A stretch of DNA of 64,000 nucleotides, taken from assembly GCF_051192575.1 (NCBI RefSeq), contig NZ_JBPJSQ010000009.1:1-64000 (forward strand), written 5' to 3'. Made by a program: the position numbers and the translations under genes. Below are positions 60,169 to 64,000 of the stretch, one piece after another. Origin of the DNA: Aestuariimicrobium soli. GTDB lineage: Bacteria; Actinomycetota; Actinomycetes; Propionibacteriales; Propionibacteriaceae. A model generated the notes under the pieces. That model saw only the letters and a program-made list of their open reading frames with translations, was not told the origin of the DNA and searched no databases. Positions within the stretch are counted from its first letter, which is position 1. The number at the start of each line of letters is the position of its first letter.

Positions 60169-61422
60169 ATGGCGACGACCACAGGCGAGCGCACCGGAGG
60201 TCGACCCTCCCCTCGCCGTCGGTCGGCCGGCAAGCAGGGCACCCTGGCCACGTTGCTCGCCCAGCCGCTGTCGTCGTACTACCTGGTGCTGATCCCCGTG
60301 GTGCTGCTGGTCAGCATCGGCCAGCTGATGAGCCTGAGCTCGTCGTCGGTCTATGCGCAGGCCGTGATGGGCAGCCCCTACTATTTCGCCATCCGCCAGA
60401 TCGTCTTCCTGGTGGCCGGCATTCCGCTGGCCTGGTGGTTGAGCCACCGCAGCGCCGACTTCCTGCGACGGCTCGCCTGGCCGGCGCTTGCCCTGGCCAT
60501 CGCGCTGCTGTTGATGCTGTTCTCGCCGCTGGGCATCGAGAACAAGGGCAACCGGGCGTGGATCAGCCTCGGTGGTCTGGGCACCCTGCAGCCCGCGGAG
60601 TTCGCCAAGCTGGGCGTCATCGTGTGGGCCGCCGCCGTGCTGCACAACAAGCGCAAGGTGCTCGACCAGCCCAAGGAGTTGCTGCCCCCGCTGCTGATCG
60701 GTTTCGGCCTGCCGATCATGCTGATCCTCGCCGGCGGTGACCTCGGTACCGCGCTGGTGCTGGTGGCCATCTTCGCCGGGGTGCTCTGGCTGGTGGGCAC
60801 GCCGATGATCATCATGGGCGGCCTCGGGCTGGGGTTGGCCGGCATCGTGGGCGTGCTGGTGCTCGCCAGCGAGAACCGCATGACCCGCATCGCGAACTTC
60901 CTCGCGGGAACCTCCCACGACGACCCGACGGTCTCCCAGCAGCCCCTCAGTGCGGTCTACGCGCTCGCCACCGGCGGCTGGTTCGGCGTCGGTCTGGGTG
61001 GTTCCCGGCAGAAGTGGGGCGGCCTCGCCGACGCCGCCCAGAACGACTACGTCTTCGCGGTGCTGGGCGAGGAGTTGGGCCTGTTCGGCACCTGGGCGGT
61101 GATCGCGGCCTTCGCGGTGCTCTGTTACGGAGGCATCCGCATCGCGCAGCGGGCCGACAGTCTGTTCATCAAGGTGCTGGCCGGTGGCATCACCGTGTGG
61201 ATCATGTTCCAGACCCTGATGAACATCGGCGTGGCCCTGAACGCCCTGCCGGTGGTCGGTGTGCCGCTGCCCTTCATCTCGGTGGGTGGCTCGGCCCTGC
61301 TGTCGAACCTGCTCGCCGCTGGAGTGCTGCTGGCCTGCGCCCGGCAGGAGCCTGCGGCCCGCCGCAGTCTCGAGTCGGCCAAGGTCACGCGGCGACGCGT
61401 GACTCGCGTCGTCCAGAAGTGA
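60169..61422 (+). CDS. ftsW: septal peptidoglycan polymerase
   Basis: A 417-residue SEDS-family glycosyltransferase with ten transmembrane helices that polymerises lipid II at the septum with FtsI. The basic cytosolic N-terminus (SPRRRSAGKQGTLATLL) is actinobacterial. LGGLGTLQPAEFAKLGVIVW and PLSAVYALATGGWFGVGLG with NDYVFAVLGEELGLFGTW (catalytic Asp region) and LPVVGVPLPFISVGGSAL are diagnostic. AAAGGA lies 8-13 bases before the ATG. A basic C-terminal tail (KVTRRRVTRVVQK) ends it. Confidence 0.95.
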   Translation: MATTTGERTGGRPSPRRRSAGKQGTLATLLAQPLSSYYLVLIPVVLLVSIGQLMSLSSSSVYAQAVMGSPYYFAIRQIVFLVAGIPLAWWLSHRSADFLRRLAWPALALAIALLLMLFSPLGIENKGNRAWISLGGLGTLQPAEFAKLGVIVWAAAVLHNKRKVLDQPKELLPPLLIGFGLPIMLILAGGDLGTALVLVAIFAGVLWLVGTPMIIMGGLGLGLAGIVGVLVLASENRMTRIANFLAGTSHDDPTVSQQPLSAVYALATGGWFGVGLGGSRQKWGGLADAAQNDYVFAVLGEELGLFGTWAVIAAFAVLCYGGIRIAQRADSLFIKVLAGGITVWIMFQTLMNIGVALNALPVVGVPLPFISVGGSALLSNLLAAGVLLACARQEPAARRSLESAKVTRRRVTRVVQK

Positions 61423-61544
61423 CCCGGCGCGTCGTCTCGTGGGTTTGGAATGATGGAACCCGCAGGGACGCACCCGTCGGACCCGAACCCGGGTGAGGCA
61501 GGGGCGCCCCTTCGACGAACAACGATCTCCGAAAGGCTGTCAAC

Positions 61545-62663
61545 GTGGTGAACGTGGTCCTCGCAGGTGGAGGCACGGCAGGTCACACCTCGCCGTTGAT
61601 CGCGACGGCCGAGGTGTTGCGCGACCGCGGCGCCACCTGTTCGGCCATCGGCACGGCCCGGGGCCTCGAGACGAGGGTGATCCCGGCGGCGGGCCTCGAA
61701 CTCGATCTGGTCGAGCCGGTGCCGCTGCCGCGCACCCCCAACCTTGACCTGGTCAAGGTGCCCTGGCGGCTGGCCGGATCGGTCAGGCAGGCCGGGCGCA
61801 TCCTCAAGCAACGCCGCGCCGACGTGCTGGTCGGGTTCGGTGGCTACGTGTCGATGCCCGCCTACCTGGCCGCCCGGGCGCAGGGCATTCCGGTGGTGAT
61901 CCACGAGCAGAACGCCGTGCCGGGTCTGGCGAACAAGGTGGCGGCCCGGTTCGCGCGCACCACCGCCGTGAGCTTCCCCGACACCCCGCTGCCCGGGGCC
62001 AGGTTCATCGGGCTGCCGGTGCGCTGCGCCATCACCGAGTTGGCGAGTGAGTCCCTGGCCGGACGAGCCACCCGCCGCCGCGAGGCCCGCACCGCCCTGG
62101 GCCTCGACCCCGAACGCCGCACGGTGCTGGTCAGCGGCGGCTCGCAGGGCGCGCGCAGCATCAACACCGCGCTGTTGGCGGCCCGTGACCAGCTGCTCGG
62201 GCAGGGCTGGCAGGTGCTGCACGTGTGGGGTCCCAAGAACTTCACCGAGCACACCGAGGTGGTGACGGGCGACTCCGGGGCCCGCTACGTGCCGGTCGCG
62301 TTCGTCGATCGCATGGAGGACGCCTACGCCGCCGCCGATCTGATGGTGGGTCGGTCGGGGGCGGGCACGGTCGTGGAGACCGCCGTCGTCGGGCTCCCGG
62401 CCATTTTCGCGCCGCTGCCGCACGGCAACGGGGAGCAGGCGCGCAACGCCGCCAGTCTGGTCGCCGCCCACGGGGCGGTGCTCGTGCCCGACTCCGAGTT
62501 GGACGGCGCCCGGCTGTCGAGCGAGGTCTCCGCCATCCTCGGCGACGACGCCCGCCTGGCCCGGATGGCCAAGGCCGGGCCCGCCCTGATGCCTGCCGAC
62601 GCCGCCGGCGTGCTGGCCGAACTCGTGCTGACCGCCGCGGGAGGGCGACATGGCGCTGCGTGA
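61545..62663 (+). CDS. murG: lipid II synthase (GlcNAc transferase)
   Basis: A 372-residue peripheral membrane GT28 enzyme that adds GlcNAc to lipid I. VVLAGGGTAGHTSPLIATAE is the N-terminal Gly loop; GFGGYVSMPAYLAARAQGIP, HEQNAVPGLANKVAARFA, VSGGSQGARSINTAL, MEDAYAAADLMVGRSGAGTV and PLPHGNGEQARNAASL follow. GTG at 61545 or GTG one codon later are possible starts, with GAAAGG 9-14 bases upstream. The 122-base spacer after ftsW holds a short GGGTT/AACCC hairpin and nothing else I can support. It overlaps murC by 14 bases. Confidence 0.95.
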   Translation: MVNVVLAGGGTAGHTSPLIATAEVLRDRGATCSAIGTARGLETRVIPAAGLELDLVEPVPLPRTPNLDLVKVPWRLAGSVRQAGRILKQRRADVLVGFGGYVSMPAYLAARAQGIPVVIHEQNAVPGLANKVAARFARTTAVSFPDTPLPGARFIGLPVRCAITELASESLAGRATRRREARTALGLDPERRTVLVSGGSQGARSINTALLAARDQLLGQGWQVLHVWGPKNFTEHTEVVTGDSGARYVPVAFVDRMEDAYAAADLMVGRSGAGTVVETAVVGLPAIFAPLPHGNGEQARNAASLVAAHGAVLVPDSELDGARLSSEVSAILGDDARLARMAKAGPALMPADAAGVLAELVLTAAGGRHGAA

Positions 62664-64000
62664 ACCCATCGAGGTCGAACCGCTCGACCAACTCGGCCGC
62701 GTGCACTTCATCGCCATCGGCGGTGCTGGCATGAGCGGCATCGCCCAGCTGTTCCACGCGGGCGGCGTGCAGGTGAGCGGCTCTGATCAGACCGACTCGT
62801 CGGTGCTGCGGCAGCTGACTGCCCTCGGCATCACCACCCATGTCGGCCACGACGCCGCCCAACTCGGCGACGCCGACACGGTGGTGGTCTCGTCGGCGAT
62901 CCGCGAGTCGAACCCCGAACTGGCCGAGGCACGACGCCGCGGGCTGCGGGTGCTGCACCGCTCGGCGGCCCTGGCCAGCCTGATGCACGGCCGCGTCGGG
63001 GTCTCGATCGCGGGCACCCATGGCAAGACCACCACCACGGGCATGACGGCCGTGATGCTGGCCGCCGCCGGGCTCGACCCCAGCTACGTCATCGGCTCGC
63101 CGTTGGCCAGTTCGGGCACCAGCGCCCACCTGGGTTCGGGTGAGGTCTTCGTCGTCGAGGCGGACGAGTCCGACGGCACCTTCCTGCAGTACCCGACGAC
63201 CATCGCGGTGGTCACCAATGTCGAGGCCGACCACCTCGACAACTGGGAGACCCCGCAGGCCTACATCGAGGGGTTCGTGCGCTTCGCCACCCAGCCCGGC
63301 GTGCGCCTGCTGGTGGCCAATTCGGACGATCCCGGTGCCGCCGACCTGGCGACACGCGTCGAGGCCAACGGCACCCGGGTCGTGCGCTACGGCTCCGGGC
63401 CCGAGGCCGACGTGGTCATCTCCGAACTCGACTTCGAGGGCACCACCGCGTCGGGCCGGTTGACGCGGGCGGGGTCGTCCGGCCGGATCGTCCTGCAGGT
63501 GCCCGGCCGCTACAACCTCGAGAACGCCGCCGCGGCCTACGCGGTGGGGCGCGAACTGGGCTGCTCGCACGACCAGCTGGTGGCCGGGGCTGCCACCTTC
63601 ACCGGCACGCTGCGTCGCTTCCAACTCGTGGGCGAGGCCCGTGGCGTGCGGGTCTACGACGACTACGCCCACCACCCGACCGAGCTGAGTGCCGCGCTGA
63701 CCGCGGCCCGGCGGGCCGTGGGTGAGGGACGGCTGATCGCCTGCTTCCAGCCGCACCTCTACAGCCGCACCCTCGAGTTCGCCGACGAGTTCGGCCAGGC
63801 CCTGACGCTGGCCGACGCCTGCGTCGTCACCGACATCTATGGTGCCCGCGAGGACCCTGTTCCCTCGGTGACCGGACAGTTGGTCGCCGACGCCTGCCGA
63901 CGCCACGGTGGGGAGGTCACCTACGTGGCCGACAAGCTCGACCTGCCGGGTTGGTTGGCCGACCACAGCCGGCCGGGCGATCTGGTGATGACGCTGGGAG
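62650..64000 (+). CDS. murC: UDP-MurNAc--L-alanine ligase (cut off at window end)
   Basis: The first 450 residues of MurC, which attaches L-Ala to UDP-MurNAc; the reading frame is open to the end of the window. VHFIAIGGAGMSGIAQLFHA, SGSDQTDSSVLRQL, ATP binding at SIAGTHGKTTTTGMTAVML, EADESDGTFLQY, NVEADHLDNWE, GRYNLENAAAAYAVG, DDYAHHPTELSAAL and CFQPHLYSRTLEFADEF are all present. GGGAGGG lies 6 bases before the ATG at 62650, which is inside the murG 3' end. About 25-40 more residues are expected beyond the window. Confidence 0.95.
   Translation, partial: MALREPIEVEPLDQLGRVHFIAIGGAGMSGIAQLFHAGGVQVSGSDQTDSSVLRQLTALGITTHVGHDAAQLGDADTVVVSSAIRESNPELAEARRRGLRVLHRSAALASLMHGRVGVSIAGTHGKTTTTGMTAVMLAAAGLDPSYVIGSPLASSGTSAHLGSGEVFVVEADESDGTFLQYPTTIAVVTNVEADHLDNWETPQAYIEGFVRFATQPGVRLLVANSDDPGAADLATRVEANGTRVVRYGSGPEADVVISELDFEGTTASGRLTRAGSSGRIVLQVPGRYNLENAAAAYAVGRELGCSHDQLVAGAATFTGTLRRFQLVGEARGVRVYDDYAHHPTELSAALTAARRAVGEGRLIACFQPHLYSRTLEFADEFGQALTLADACVVTDIYGAREDPVPSVTGQLVADACRRHGGEVTYVADKLDLPGWLADHSRPGDLVMTLG

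Overview
This 64 kb window is chromosomal DNA from a high-GC Gram-positive bacterium (Actinomycetota). Evidence for this is the very GC-rich codon use with many GTG starts, actinobacterial families (DUF3040, DUF5324-like with a sunset domain, DUF1707, DUF6504, SAV_6107-type HEPN), class II DAHP synthase, a mycobacterial-type LexA box and the actinobacterial division and cell wall (dcw) cluster. The gene order (NlpC/P60, DEDDh exonuclease, acyltransferases, aroG, PASTA kinase, polyprenyl synthase, metF, DUF3040, mraZ to murC) resembles, in mirror orientation, the Mycobacterium tuberculosis region around Rv2152c-Rv2191. A Propionibacteriales-like host is my best guess, but it is an inference. 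I see no integrase, transposase, tRNA, rRNA or CRISPR array, so this is core chromosome with a few accessory inserts.

Layout. 0-5 kb: a sunset-domain membrane protein, cyclophilin ppiA, a rhomboid-fold protein that has lost its catalytic residues and is frameshifted near its end, a stand-alone Lrp/AsnC sensor domain, and a DEDDh exonuclease/GIY-YIG fusion. 5-16.6 kb: a small Cys-pair protein, an NlpC/P60 hydrolase, GH3 beta-glucosidase plus ROK glucokinase, two PlsC-type acyltransferases leading into a MacRS-type two-component system, then aroG and a threonine aldolase. 16.6-24.5 kb is more accessory: a long palindrome, a GPH-type sugar transporter coupled to a PHP hydrolase, a metallo-beta-lactamase-fold hydrolase, a Tat-exported carboxylesterase, an unknown membrane protein and an EamA transporter. 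24.6-36 kb: a PASTA kinase (PknL-like), a divergent ThiE, polyprenyl synthase and metF fired divergently, a DUF1707 protein with an L7/L12-like tail in a shifted frame, a HelD/HelR RNA polymerase-recycling ATPase, and a DUF4126/oxidoreductase pair. 36.2-38.6 kb: pxpABC, the 5-oxoprolinase. 38.6-44.8 kb: an SOS operon with a perfect LexA box driving DUF6504, a HEPN protein, dnaE2 and a catalytically intact DinB. 44.8-49.8 kb: DUF3040, then a moxR-DUF58-TgpA operon on the minus strand. 50-64 kb: mraZ with its four-repeat operator, rsmH, ftsL, ftsI, murE, murF, mraY, murD, ftsW, murG and the start of murC, nearly all translationally coupled.

Three patterns cut across the genes. First, at least twelve genes start 6-7 bases after a TANNNT -10 box and have no Shine-Dalgarno, so leaderless transcription is common here. 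Second, short tandem duplications are frequent; inside genes they are 15 bp units encoding pentapeptide repeats (five genes, three of them in the dcw operon), and in spacers they are 13-16 bp. Third, the hexamer GGACGA/TCGTCC is far commoner than base composition predicts and is even written with the rare codon pair GGA-CGA, suggesting a selected DNA signal. Two apparent single-base frameshifts (near 2520 and near 30636) could be real or assembly errors.
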